From NCBI GenBank assembly GCA_026008535.1, contig BRKX01000018.1, positions 45,129,588 through 45,193,587 of the forward strand: a stretch of 64,000 nucleotides of DNA, read 5' to 3'. Below the pieces are notes generated by a model. It had not been told where the DNA came from. It did no database searches and saw only the letters and a program-made list of their open reading frames with translations. This document shows positions 1-11,612 of the stretch, one piece after another. The position numbers and the translations under genes are program-made. This DNA comes from Perilla frutescens (lineage: Eukaryota > Streptophyta > Magnoliopsida > Lamiales > Lamiaceae). Numbering within the stretch: the first letter of the stretch is position 1; the number at the start of each line of letters is the position of its first letter.

Positions 1-2626
1 TTCCCACCTGAGAACTAGTTCTCACCAGATTCCATCTATATATATATATATATTCAAAAAGCGAAGAGTTGGCGCAGAAAATACTACAAAAAATATAACC
101 AGTGATCTATTGTGAGGTCATCAACTCATCATTGCTCTCCATTTAATTAATTGGTATACATGTGGGGATTATTTTTTTGAGAGGAAATGTGTGGGTGTGT
201 GTGTGTGTTTTTTTTTTTTGTTTTTTTTTATGGTGTACTATGTAATCAACAGACCTATTGAATTTTAACTAAACGACTATAGTGAAGGAAAACTGACGCT
301 AGCTACAGTTGAGTAAATTGATTATTTATAGGAAATTTATTCTTTTTCAATCGTTTGTTAATTTGTTATTCTCCCTCATTATAAAAAAAAAAAAAAAAAA
401 AAGGAAGAAGAGCGTCGCATTAGTGAAATTCATGTATAAGATATTTCGAGTTTAAGAATTAAGATTCATCTCTCCCTTCTCCCAACTAATAAAAAAAAAA
501 AAAGATAAATGTTTTTATTTTATTTTTGTCTGCTCAAATTAAAGTCCATTTTTATTTATTAAAAACATTAATTATTATTCATCTCATTTAAATGTACTCA
601 TCACTTTGTTGTTCTTCACAAAAGTATGACCTTTGTTGTTTTACCAAAATAATTTATTTTTAAACTTTTCTCTAAGAAATTGTTATTATTTTCGTCGATT
701 TTGAAAGTATAGAGTACATATATTTGTTCATCTTTCTCCACTTCACCGGTTTCAACCATGATCGGCTTGCCAGAGGCTAATGGCTCAGACTGTATGAACT
801 CGAAACTTCTCAATACGTAAGTGAATCATCTCATTAGAAGGTTCAGATTCACCCCGATAAACAAGATTCCTCGTGATCGCACAAAGATACAACCATCATG
901 AGGGGTCCACTTCAAGGTGGAGAAGAACACTCACATAGATAGATATGATCAAAGAAAGAAATATAAAACAAAGTAACAGAGCACAAAGCTCCTCTCCCTC
1001 TCTCTCTCTCTAACGCGCGCGCGCAGTAAACCCTATCCTCACACGCATTGCAAAATAAGTCAATGTGTGAGACTGTTTTTGCCCTCTCATTATAAATTAC
1101 AAAAAAAAAAAAAAAAAAAAAAAGTCAATGTGTGAGACGTAGCTTAGAGTCGTGTGGGCCAGATGAAATGTGTTGGGCCGTGGAGGATAAGTATTAATAT
1201 GGGCCAACAATATAGGAATCTCCAACTTTGACCCATTATATAAAATATAAAATTTCTACAGTAATAACAAAATTCAATAAAAGAGAGAGAAAAACCAATA
1301 TTCACGACTCTTTTTGTCATTTCGTGCACGATTTAATACGACGGCGAAATTTTCGTTTCACGTCTTCATACTTCCGTGTCAAAATTAATTAGGAAAATTG
1401 AATGTTTTTGCTATGAACTAAAACACAATGAAATTTTTTTGTATTTTAAATTGTATGCGATTTGACACTTTCGAATTTCTATAATTTTACTCGAAAATAT
1501 CCTGTTTACTCCATAGGAATTCGATTGATACAACGCAAATAAAAAATTCGGTCGATTTCGGATGCTAAACACATTTTCTATTAATTGATTTTTTTTTAGC
1601 AATTTCTATTAATTGAGTTGAGTTCAACTGCACACGTAAATTTCACTACACCATCCAAAATATTCGATTTGTACCCAACAATTGTCAAGATAGCCGAATA
1701 TAGCCCAAATAAGTCATAGGGTTAATTGTAAAAAAAAAAACCACTTTTGAACAAATTTATAATTTAAACACAATAAAAATGTTATAATAATAATCGAACC
1801 TTTTAATTTATAGCAATTTTAACACCATTTTTTTTTTCAATAATTAGAATTATGATGTGACAATAATTTTCCATTATACAAATTAATTACATTTTAAGGT
1901 GTCCAGTTCAAGATTATTTTTTTCAAATTGTGTAATGTTAATTTTCCAATTGTCGAAGAATCTTCGGTGTCTATTTTACGACAAATTAAAAAAAAAAAAA
2001 AAGAGTTATTATTACAATGTTTTAAAAAATTATATTTAAATTACAAATTTGTTCAGAGTAAACCGTGAATTTTACCATGCCTTTTGACAAAATAGCCTCA
2101 CGAACTCGAGGTCTACGAAAGAAGCCAACTTCAATAAAAATGATACCGACCACAATTAATTTGATATTTTTTGCTATGAAAAATCAACACTTTTGTAAAG
2201 TGATGTTTTCAAACTAAAAGCCTACGTGTACAAGTATAAAAACATGGATCCTTGATTGCCATCTTCAAAGTCTTTAGAAATAAGGAGCGAGCATAGTGCC
2301 ATACCATCTAACGGGTCAATATCTATTAGACGGTACTCATATCGGGATCAAATTCTATATCCGGTAACATATTTGTAATTTTATTTTTAGAAATTAGTTC
2401 CGAACATCGATTTCGAATTAAGGAAAACAAATTATTTTCCAGACTCAGAAGATATTAGCAAGACAACATAAAATTAAACTAATAGAATCAACATGGCATC
2501 ATCGGCCAGGCTCTTTACGATAAAATGGATACGATCCAGTTTCAAGACACTGTACCAAACTCTATGGAGAATGCACAAACAGAAATTTATAGCTGTGTAA
2601 AAATCAGAGAAACGGGTACCTACCTT
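1..2626. other. AT-rich intergenic stretch with microsatellites, no convincing gene
   Basis: I see no gene that can be supported here. The stretch carries a TA run near 41-52, a GT run near 189-208, long poly-A tracts near 384-403 and 1099-1122, a CT run near 990-1012 followed by alternating CG, and another poly-A near 1730. A minus-strand open frame at 616-813 (65 residues) has a fairly balanced composition and could be an exon remnant. I recognise no domain in it and no flanking splice structure that would anchor it. Confidence 0.5.
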
Positions 2627-5203
2627 CTACGAATCTGCAGCTCTGAACACGGTAAGTAGAGATAGAAAGAGATTGATGACGTCTAGGTACAGCGAGATAG
2701 AAGCCCAGATATACTCGTCGTACCCGTATCGCTTGATCAGATTATCGGTGTCGTAGATTATGTATCCACAGAATATTATGGCTCCTAGGCAGCCGTAGAT
2801 CATTGTACTTATGTTGCCCATTGGGAAAAACATCTGCAATATAAAAGGTTGCTAAAATCAGCATTTGTATTAACTGTGTATCAATCTATCTAGATATATT
2901 TTGTAGGCATAATGAGAAACCTAACAAACGTCCACAGACCTGAATCATTCCGAACAGCATAAGTATGATGATAGCTCCGAACAGGAAAGGTCCCAAGAAA
3001 TTGAAATCTTGACCTCTTTTTGCAGCCCAGAAAGTGTACAAAGTGAGACTGACAACCACGACACCAGTTAAGATAAAAGCTTCCAGAATGACTTTCCCTG
3101 CAACCATCAAAACATACGGGAAGATACATGTTATCTAGTTATCTTTAAAGAGGATACATGTTAGAATCAAATCCGTTGCATCTTCCAAGATCAAGATCAA
3201 GAGGTCCCATGTTCTGTTTCCTACTTTTCTGGTATCTAAAACTACGGTCTACGGCACTAGCAACCTTCAGCTAAGGGGAGCAAACTCAGCATTGGTTATA
3301 ATACATGTTTTCTTGGTGTGTAAATCTGACCTCTGGACTTCCCTTCCTCCAAGGAACTACTTGTGTCAAACCCACACTCCTTGTTAAAAAAGTAGCTTCG
3401 ACATGAAACTCAAGGAAACCATTTTTCGCATTGAGGATATCGCGCACATAAAGAGGGATATTATTGTGTAAGGATAGCTATCAAGGAAAACGTGTTTGAA
3501 GAAAGATATGGATGCTTATCCATGCACTTCATCTATTTGTGAGTTCCTATCTTTAAAACTGTGATGCCCCTTATTTAACTTCAAGAGCTGACACAAACTT
3601 TCATAGCCGAGGAGTGTTCTCATTCTTAATTAAAGCGTGGTGGTTAAATACATTCAACAATTTGCTCTTAAGTATAAATATTTTATAGAGGTAAAAAAAC
3701 TAGGTGCAAACTTACATGCATCATTTGTATGCACAGTTCAGCATATGTATAAATTACAAAACCATTAGTGATTCAATCAATCATCACAGAAATAGAGCAT
3801 CCACAATTTGCTCCCAATCTCCTTAAACCTCTATGTCTGGCATGACAATCATAAATGAGGAAAACCAGAGACATAATCCATACTATAACAAAAAGGCACC
3901 ATTAATCCACACTTGCATAGCATACAGATTCTACTAAAAAAACACACCCCAAGTAGATAAAAGCATGATTGGCATTAGCTGATAATTTAAAAGCACCTAC
4001 CTACACCCACCAACAGGAAATTCTTCTATTCATTAAAGGAATATCTCCTAATTAACACCAAAATCTCAATATGCTTTACATAGTTAAAACACGATACCCA
4101 TGTCCCGCATATAACATCAAACCTCATACACATAGTTGTGGAACAGTGGAATGGCCAGATTTTCTCTCAGTCACATTACCACAAGAATCTGGAAGATCAG
4201 TGCACTCGAGCCCATCCTATGTACATATTTTTCTCCAGTTGTTTTACTTTTCACTAATCTTATCAGCTCTCTAGTTCCTTACTTTCTCAATAGCTAGAGA
4301 TGGACAGACTTTTGTCTTCGGCACTACTAAAATTTTCCATTTGTTAGCTGCATTTTACATAACTTGTCGAAGAAAATATCGGAGGCCAAGACAATGGTCT
4401 ACGATTCATATGTTTCAATCTGATCCAATTATGTATTCAAGAAAATCGAACATCAGTCACCCTCCTCTAGTATTACTGCGTTTTCTTTAGGTAAAACAGA
4501 ATTCACTTCCTAATACGTAAATTCCTTTAAAGTCTAAATTTTAACCTAAAAACCTAGCAGATTTCGTACCTATAATTAGCAAACAACTGTATTGCAATAA
4601 TAAACAAAAATCCCTAAAAAAACCAAAACATAATTAAAAAATCACAAAACTCAAAAATCAAACAAAAATACAAGTCAACAACATCTAGTTAGCTAGTATT
4701 GCTCACCACTGGTGTATGAACAACTCAGCCCGACGGCGAACGCGAGCGTCACCGTGAACACCCCGAGCAGTATATAATTCACCGGATGTTTCCGGTAATA
4801 CGAGTACAGCGGGCACAACACTGCAAAAATATTCCCAAAAAAAAAACGAAAGAAGAAAATGATCCCACCAAACAAAATCAAAATCCCATAAAAAAAAAAC
4901 TATGAGAAACGACGAACTTAACTCCAATAAAAAAGAAGAAGAAAAAAACCTACCAATGAAAGGGGTTATTATGAGCAGGATGTAGAGGAACAGCCCGGCA
5001 TTAGTCGTGGTGAAGAAAGTCGAAATTGGGCGTACAGTGACAACAACGGCGGCGACGGCGGTGGTGAGAAGCAGCTGAATACTGACGATCGAATATATTT
5101 TGCGAATGAACGACCACCGGAGCTCCGGGCTCTCCAGCATCATCGGGTAGAGCGGCTCGCGACCGGATTCCACGTCATCTTTCCCGTAAGATTGGCCCCA
5201 CAT
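2627..5203 (-). CDS. Bax inhibitor-1 / LIFEGUARD (LFG)-type transmembrane protein, 4 exons
   Basis: Members of this family (TMBIM, BI-1-like) are seven-helix proteins of the ER, Golgi or vacuolar membranes linked to calcium handling and suppression of cell death; plant LFG/BIL4 members also touch brassinosteroid and pathogen responses. Exons on the minus strand are 5203-4954, 4820-4707, 3097-2940 and 2833-2627, all with GT-AG introns (133, 1609 and 106 bp). They join to 729 nt, or 242 aa, the usual LFG length. The N-terminus (MWGQSYGKDDVESG) is followed by the family motif ELRWSFIRKIYSIVSIQLLL at residues 27-46, then hydrophobic helices. The C-terminus is LFLSLLTVFRAADS, as in LFG proteins. 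The start is the first ATG of the conserved N-terminus. A CACGTG G-box lies about 170 bp upstream and a hAT element lies beyond it. I cannot say which LFG paralogue this is. Confidence 0.93.
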
Positions 5204-5370
5204 CGTCGGAACAAATCGGAGAAATTCTTGTTGGTTTAAGTCTACTAAGGAATTTTTTTTCCAAAAAATGAGTGGATTTTGGGATTTGGGTTTTAGAAAG
5301 CGTGTAAATTGGGTAGAGACGAAACTTCTTGATCTGTGTGTGTGGGGGCGTGGCGGTGATGACTCGATCG

Positions 5371-5376
5371 CACGTG
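5371..5376 (-). promoter_or_regulatory. G-box (CACGTG) upstream of the LFG-like gene
   Basis: A perfect palindromic CACGTG lies about 170 bp upstream of the LFG-like start codon, between the gene and the hAT insertion. bHLH and bZIP factors bind this core. Its function here is inferred only from position. Confidence 0.35.
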
Positions 5377-5431
5377 CTGGTTTTTTGGGTATTTATTCAT
5401 CTAAATAATATTACATGTTTTATATTTACAT

Positions 5432-6310
5432 ACACCGAGTAAAGTTGTCAAAACGGGCAAAGCCCGCCAGATTAGCCCGTACCCGCCATTGTTTTAGGCA
5501 GGTAAGACTTTAACTTTGAAACTCCTTTTTTTGGCGGGCCCGCCAGGTAAAGCGCGTGGCGGGGCGGGCTTTGGCGGGTAAAGCGCGCGGCGGGGCGGGT
5601 GACCCGCCAAGCCCGCCGATATATACATATGTATTATTTTTTTTAGTTAAATGGTATTTATGATTAATATGAATTATAAGATAATATCCTCATTCCCCAA
5701 ATGTTTGTAAATTGTAACTTGATTAAAATTTATATGCTTGTTTAGTTGATTATTTTAATCCTATAAAAAAAAGTAGATAGTTAAAAAATAAGAGTAATTT
5801 AAATTGAAAGAAAAAAAAGACTAAAATTGCTACATACTAGGTTACGAGTTGAAAACAACATTTCATGTATTTATTAGTTAAACCTAAGAAACAAGGAGAA
5901 TTGATATAATATTGTTGGAATAAAACACATAATTAGGAATATAATCTGAGTAGTGGTAGCTAAAACTACTATATGTGCTCTCATCTTTGTTCTCGGTCAC
6001 ATTTGTCGTCAAAATTCTCCGGCATCCGATCGGAGCTCTATTTAGTTCTAAAATATATTTTGGGCACTAAGCTACATGTTCAATTAGCAAAATTCATCAA
6101 AAATACCTATAGCAGTTCAAGGTTAATAATATATTTCTCATTATTGAAGTTTAAAACTCGAATTGCATAATAGAAACAAAAAAAAAAAAAAAACTAGAAA
6201 GCCCGTGGGCTTAGGCGGGGGCGGGTAGGACCCTATCTTTTCGGGCCCGCCCCTCTAGCGGGCTTCCCTGCCCTGCCCCGCTGGCCCGTTTTGACATTTC
6301 TAACCCCGAG
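5432..6310. mobile_element. Non-autonomous hAT-type element with 8-bp target duplication
   Basis: The element runs from 5440 to 6302 (863 bp). Its ends are inverted repeats of the form TA(8 nt, imperfect)AAAACGGGC; the shared core is TGTCAAAACGGGC. It is flanked by the 8-bp direct repeats ACACCGAG (5432-5439) and ACCCCGAG (6303-6310), which differ at one base. An 8-bp duplication is the hAT signature. The subterminal parts are rich in GGGCGGG/CCCGCC motifs, while the interior is AT-rich without a transposase. It sits about 237 bp upstream of the LFG-like start codon, so it may be part of, or may disrupt, that promoter. Confidence 0.85.
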
Positions 6311-8493
6311 TAGAGATTCTCAAATCCCAACTTGTGTGTACCAATATTAAAATTATATATTGTTAATAATGTTTCTTATAAAAATAAAATTTATTATAAT
6401 ATAACTAATCATAATTAATATTTATTGCTTAAAATTGAAATTTTAAAAAATTATATACCCTAAATTTGGAATAATCAACCCCAAAAATAATTATATTAAA
6501 TAAAAATTGAAAATTAAATATTAAAAAATAAATAAACCCTAAATAATAATGTAAAATTACACTAAACCAAAAGAAATTAAAATTGAAGATAAAAAAAGAA
6601 AAAATAATAATAATTTTAAAATCTGACACACGGTTAACAAACACAGATTAAAACTAGAGGATTTCAAATGCCCCTCCGCGTGTATATCGAGGAAAATGTT
6701 TTATGTTATATAGTGGGTTGGACTTTTTTCCAAAAAAGTTTAGAAAAAATGCAATGGGTTGGACTTCTCATGGGCCTGGCCCATCATATGGGCTTAGCCC
6801 ATTAATTTAAAGAAAGTTGATCGACCATACTTGCCCATCTTATTTTTTATTTTGATTTTCTTATTCTTTTAGATATTTTATCAATCAATATACATTCTAA
6901 AATTAAAGTGAATTAATTAAAAAAAATTACCTAGCAACTTGAGCAATGCACTTATTTAACACTAACGCATTGTCTCGTGCACTAAACTCAATAATTATTT
7001 TTTTTCAAAATAAATATAAACTCTAATTCGGATTGATGAATTTTATTGGTAATGATAAACTCTAATTTAAATGTATTGGATCATAATTGAGATGTAATAA
7101 ACGCATATAATCAAAATAGTATGGATGATACTTTTAAGATTTTTGGCAATACATTTTAGTGTAACGAGTGCATGATACTTTTTTGCTCGATCTTTTTTCC
7201 TAGAGCATGGCGAGACCGGCTAACCCTACCCACCCCACCCGTCTTAAGGTATGATTTTAAGAATCTCAAGTTCCAAAGTCTAATGGGTGTGTTTGCCTAT
7301 TATAATTGATGTTACAATTTTTTCTATTTATTTTGAGGATTCGAAATACATCAGGAATTTTCATATACATATTATAGTGTTTAGTAACTCATGCAAAATG
7401 AGGTCGCATGACACAACATTTATTAATTGCATATCAACTCCTAAATTTACTACTACATATATTATGTGGTGGAATGTAATGTTATTATTTTAGGATAGTA
7501 TATGTTTTATTACAATTGGCAATTTGCACATATTCTATATATTGAGCTTTGATAGGTGATTTTGTAGTTACTAATTAGATAGTCCTTTACTTAGTATTTG
7601 GTTGATTCTTGAGGGTTTTGTGGCTTTCCTTTTGTGTGTTTATTTAATTTTGTAGGTCTAAAGAATGAGGGAAGAAAAAAAAAAAAGATGAAGAAATATA
7701 AGGATAACGAACCAAAAAAGATAAAGAAAAAAGGATGGATCCTCTCGATCTCGTGATCCAAGATTTATGATGTTTGGATATATATTTGTTTCAAGTTAAT
7801 TGAATGTTTGATTTCTTGTAGCTGAGTTTTCTACATTTCCTTAATGATTTCGATTAATTGGAAAATTCACGAATCATATTGATTTAGGTATTTGAACATT
7901 TCACTACCTCATTATTTCCAGTTTCAATTCGTACGAAGTCGATAATGTTTCAAGCGTTTAGGTGAGTTGAGTTTTTTTCAATTACTATTTTTTAAAAATA
8001 TTAAAAAAGTGGCATTTCACTTACATGCCTGATTTTATTTTATTTTTGTGTAATTTCTTTTAGTGTACTTTTTTATCTAGGTTTTTCCCATGAAGTTTGA
8101 ACTGTTATTAGTTGCCTCGCGACTCGTTCTGGATTCAAAAGTCAGATCGAAATGGGGCATAAACTATCTCCTCATATCATGTCGCAAGGTTATTAGCATG
8201 ACTACTAAATTAGGCTACATAATGAGGTATGTACGCTAGCTAAACCTTAATGGTTTACCCTACTTTAGGAGTGTTTCCCTATTCCGTTGTATCCGTTTTG
8301 CTTCGCCTATACTAAATAGTGGGATTATTTGCTATATCTATCCTAGATAATTGGAGCTCTAGGTGTTCCATCAGCTAAATATGCTTACTCACTTTAGCCA
8401 TAGAATTGTATTCCCTTTGTGCCTGTCTAAGATGTTCTTCTAGAATATGACACACCGTGAATATGTTACCTGATTTATTATTATTAATAATAT
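6311..8493. other. AT-rich intergenic DNA with a hairpin-type MITE-like segment
   Basis: Positions about 6330-6670 resemble the dispersed AT-rich repeat also seen near 25.5, 30.2, 41.1, 45.0 and 60.7 kb (shared core AACCCTAAATAATAA followed by TTAAACTAA-like sequence). The rest, to 8493, has only short open frames of biased composition, and I see nothing codable in it. Confidence 0.45.
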
Positions 8494-9014
8494 TGTAGGG
8501 TATCAGTCCCACCGGAAGGTTCACCTCTTGCTTTCCGTCACCGGCAGTTGGTCTGTACGTCCCTCAAGGGACAGAAAGTCGATTGAAGCACAACAAGGCT
8601 CAAGGTAACCTGAAACTCAATAGAATCTTTCAAACAGTGACCAAGCACACACCGAAGACCTCAAGGTAGAGATAGCGACCCAAACTCACACAGGTAACTC
8701 CACCTCGCAGAAAACCCACGACTAACCCGCCGCAAGACCCAGGATACTCACACGAAGAGACCCAGGAGGAAATCTAGATGAACTGGGACGACGGGAGAGT
8801 ATGAGCACAGAGCTCCAAGCACTTTGCTTGTTCTAGGATTTGCAAGAAGTGAAGAAGAAGAAAAAGAACAGAGAGTGAGAGATGTAAGGGATGAATGAAC
8901 AGTGAAGCCCCAGGCTTCTTTTAATACAGTAATGGATGGTCAAGATGGGACACCATAAATTAGAGAAATGGGCCAAGCAATTAGGCATCAACAGATGGGC
9001 CAAATTACACAACA
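8494..9014 (-). repeat. 3' LTR of a Ty1/copia element (minus strand)
   Basis: This 521-bp block reads TGTTGTGTAATTTGG...CCTACA on the minus strand, so it has TG...CA ends. It matches the split copy at 11613-11642 plus 13085-13609. A polypurine tract (AAAGGTGGAGA on the minus strand) abuts its 5' edge at 9015-9025, the expected place for plus-strand priming. Confidence 0.85.
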
Positions 9015-9149
9015 ATCTCCACCTTTGGCCCAATAGTGTGCGTTGATCTTCGAAAGGAGTATCGCATGACTCATCATTGCATTTTCTTTTCAACTCTCCT
9101 GCAAGGTCACAAAGACAAGAGGAGAAAACCAACACAAAGTTATAACAGA

Positions 9150-10189
9150 TCAAGCAACCCAGAACTTCTTGGACAGGCTAGATGAAGCAAGCATGCTTCT
9201 CACCCTTTCAAGGAGAGTTCTGTTCATTCTCTCAGCAACCCCATTTTGCTGAGGTATATGGGGGACATATTTATGTCTCATAATACCAAACTCAACACAA
9301 AGTTGATCAATCAAAGCATTGCAAAATTCTAACTCATTATCAATTCTTAAAGTTTTAATCACTTTTCCATATTGGTTTTCAATCTGAGCTTTCTAAGTAG
9401 AAAATTTATCATACATCTCAGACTTTTTTTTCATAAGAAAAATCCATACTTTTCTGGAAAAATCATCAATAACAGATAAAAAATACCAGTTTCCACCATG
9501 AGTATCAACCTTTGCAGGCCCCTATACATCAGCGTGCAGATATTCAAGAATTTCAGAGGAAATTAGGACTAGTAACAGGAAATTAAACCCTATGTTGTTT
9601 CCCCATCACACAGTTTTCACAAAAAGGCACGTAAGAGATGTGATCAGTTCCAAATGCACCATATATTTACAGCATTTTCAGACCTTTTTGACTCATATGA
9701 CCTAATCTAGCATGCCATAACATGGTTTTGTCAGTTTGCACAGAATTCACAATTGAAGGGACCAAATTCAAAGGGCTAGCATTGCAAACATACAGATTAT
9801 GTTGTCTGGGAGCTTTAAACACCACCATAGCATCTTTTAAGAATTTAATTCAATCCAATTCAATCAACGTTTCTTATACAGTTAAAACCATCATCAGTTA
9901 AGCATCTTTTAAGAATTTAATTCAATCCAATTCAATCTTAGCAAGCAAACCATCATCAGTTAAGCATGCAATAGAGATTAGGTTATATCTTAGATCAGGA
10001 ACATATCTAACATCCTTTAGAGTGAATGATGAACCAGAGTAAAATTTCAAACAAATTTCACCTATGCCAACAATTGGACTTTTCCTTTCATTTGCCATAG
10101 TCACAGATCTATTTTCAACAGTTTCAAGTTTAGAAAACATGATTTTACATGGAGACATATAAAAAGTACATCCATAATCAATGAGCCAT
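9150..10189 (-). pseudogene. Copia pol remnant: protease/GAG-pre-integrase and integrase fragments
   Basis: The segment at 10189-9922 contains WLIDYGCTFYMSP and the downstream FTLKDVRYVPDLRYNLIS motif typical of the copia protease to GAG-pre-integrase region. The protease catalytic D-S/T-G appears as D-Y-G, so the active site is lost. The segment at 9362-9150 contains RIDNELEF (canonical RTDNGGEF) and QQNGVAERMNRTLLERVRSM, the integrase core. Between them a direct repeat of about 70 bp (around 9832 and 9902) and stop codons break the frame. Translation stops just after the KKFWVA position; reverse transcriptase should follow and does not. Confidence 0.85.
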
Positions 10190-11083
10190 TCAGATTTCAA
10201 ACAGAGAATTAGACACAAAGTTCACAAAAGGTTCAGAGAACAAATCAGAGACCATAAGAACATCACCATAATTCTCAAAATCAATAGCTACATTTGCATG
10301 ATTATTATCACTGGACTGCTCATTTTTCTTTTTATTTTTCTTTAGTTTATCATACATATTGGTATAGTGACCAGGTTCATTACAATTGTAACATTTTCTG
10401 TTACCAGGTCTAGATTTAGAACTATGCCTTTTCTTATCAAAGGCATAATTATGTTTAGTTTTTTCAGTAGACATCCCTCTTACATTCATAAGTTCACCAT
10501 TGTTTTTGTTACTGCTACTTTGCCCATGTTTCATGTCAAGTTCTTTAGATTTCAAACCATTAGCAACAATATCATAGGTCGCAATAACCCTACCATATCT
10601 AATAGCAGATTTCACATCATTAAACTTGTCAGGAATAGCATTCAAGAGCATAGTGGCAGAATATTTCTCAATGGTGTTATCCCCTCCCAGTTTTATAGCT
10701 TGGATTAATTTATTGAAATCATCTAAGTTAGCAACAATATCCTTCGACATATCAAGCCTGAATTTGAAAAAAAAAATTCTTACAAAAAAAGGCAGTGAAT
10801 AAAATGAAGTTTGAGTGTATAATACATTTAATTTTCCCTATAATTCTTTAGCACATGTAATCCTAACAACTTGCCTCATCACATAATCATGCAGACTCAA
10901 CAAAATTGAAGATCTAGCACTAACATTCATTTCAACCTTTTTCTCATCAACCTCAGTTTGAACACATCCATCAAGAACAACTTTAAACACCTTTTCTTTA
11001 ATGAGAATACATTCCATTTTGGTTTTCCAAATCTAGAAATCAGTTTTGCCATCAAATGGAGCAGTGTGATATGAAGAACCCAT
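10190..11083 (-). pseudogene. Copia gag remnant with altered zinc knuckle
   Basis: The minus-strand gag starts at the ATG at 11083 (MGSSYHTAPFDGKTDF, then an in-frame stop before IWKTKME). It continues, with frame damage around 10750-10850, into MSKDIVANLDDFNKLIQ, an internal gag core (YSATMLLNAIPDKF) and a CCHC-type knuckle. The knuckle reads C-YN-C-NEPG-H-YTNM-Y, so its last zinc ligand cysteine is replaced by tyrosine. Gag normally forms the virus-like particle and packages RNA through this knuckle. This copy cannot be intact. Confidence 0.82.
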
Positions 11084-11598
11084 TTTAATCACAGAGATCT
11101 ACACATGCACACATGATAGAGATCAGAGAGCCAGGAAGAGGCTTGAGGATGATAGAAAATCAAAAGACACTCCCACACGCAGTAAGGAAGCCAATGAGAG
11201 CTCAGATTACAGATAAGTTTACCTACTATACATAGTTCAGTTGGGTCTTTTTGTGAGTGACAGTGAAACACACAACACACAACTCCAAAAGTTATCAATA
11301 AAAAAAAGCGAGGAATGTGTAGCGGAAGCAGAGATGGCCGAAGCACAGAGCTAGGACCAACAATATCTAAGAAATCACAGAAATTTCACAAAATCATAAG
11401 AAATCACACAGATAAACAAGGATTTATGGGAGAATCACGTAGATCCAGCAGAAATCACAAATTGACTAAGGGTTAATGGTCAATACCAGAGTAGAAACCC
11501 CCACGGTTGGGGTTTCGACTTACCAACCTATCTCAGAACAAAGGCGGTCGGACGGAGTCGATGGGTGGCGGAGGGTGCCTCTAGTGAGAGTCCCTCGT

Positions 11599-11611
11599 GG
11601 CTCTAATACCA
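11599..11611 (-). other. Copia primer-binding site (tRNA-iMet type)
   Basis: The minus-strand sequence TGGTATTAGAGCC differs at one base from the common plant copia site TGGTATCAGAGCC. It lies one nucleotide inside the 5' LTR edge, as expected for the minus-strand primer site. Confidence 0.8.
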
Positions 11612-11612
11612 T

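Noticed and set aside
616..813. 65-codon minus-strand frame with balanced composition
   Set aside because: It might be an exon remnant, but I recognise no family and see no supporting splice structure, so I did not call a gene.
4071..4274. 67-codon plus-strand frame inside intron 2 of the LFG-like gene
   Set aside because: No domain and no conserved features; lies within a well-defined intron.
10367..10708. 113-codon plus-strand frame
   Set aside because: It is antisense to the copia gag remnant on the minus strand.
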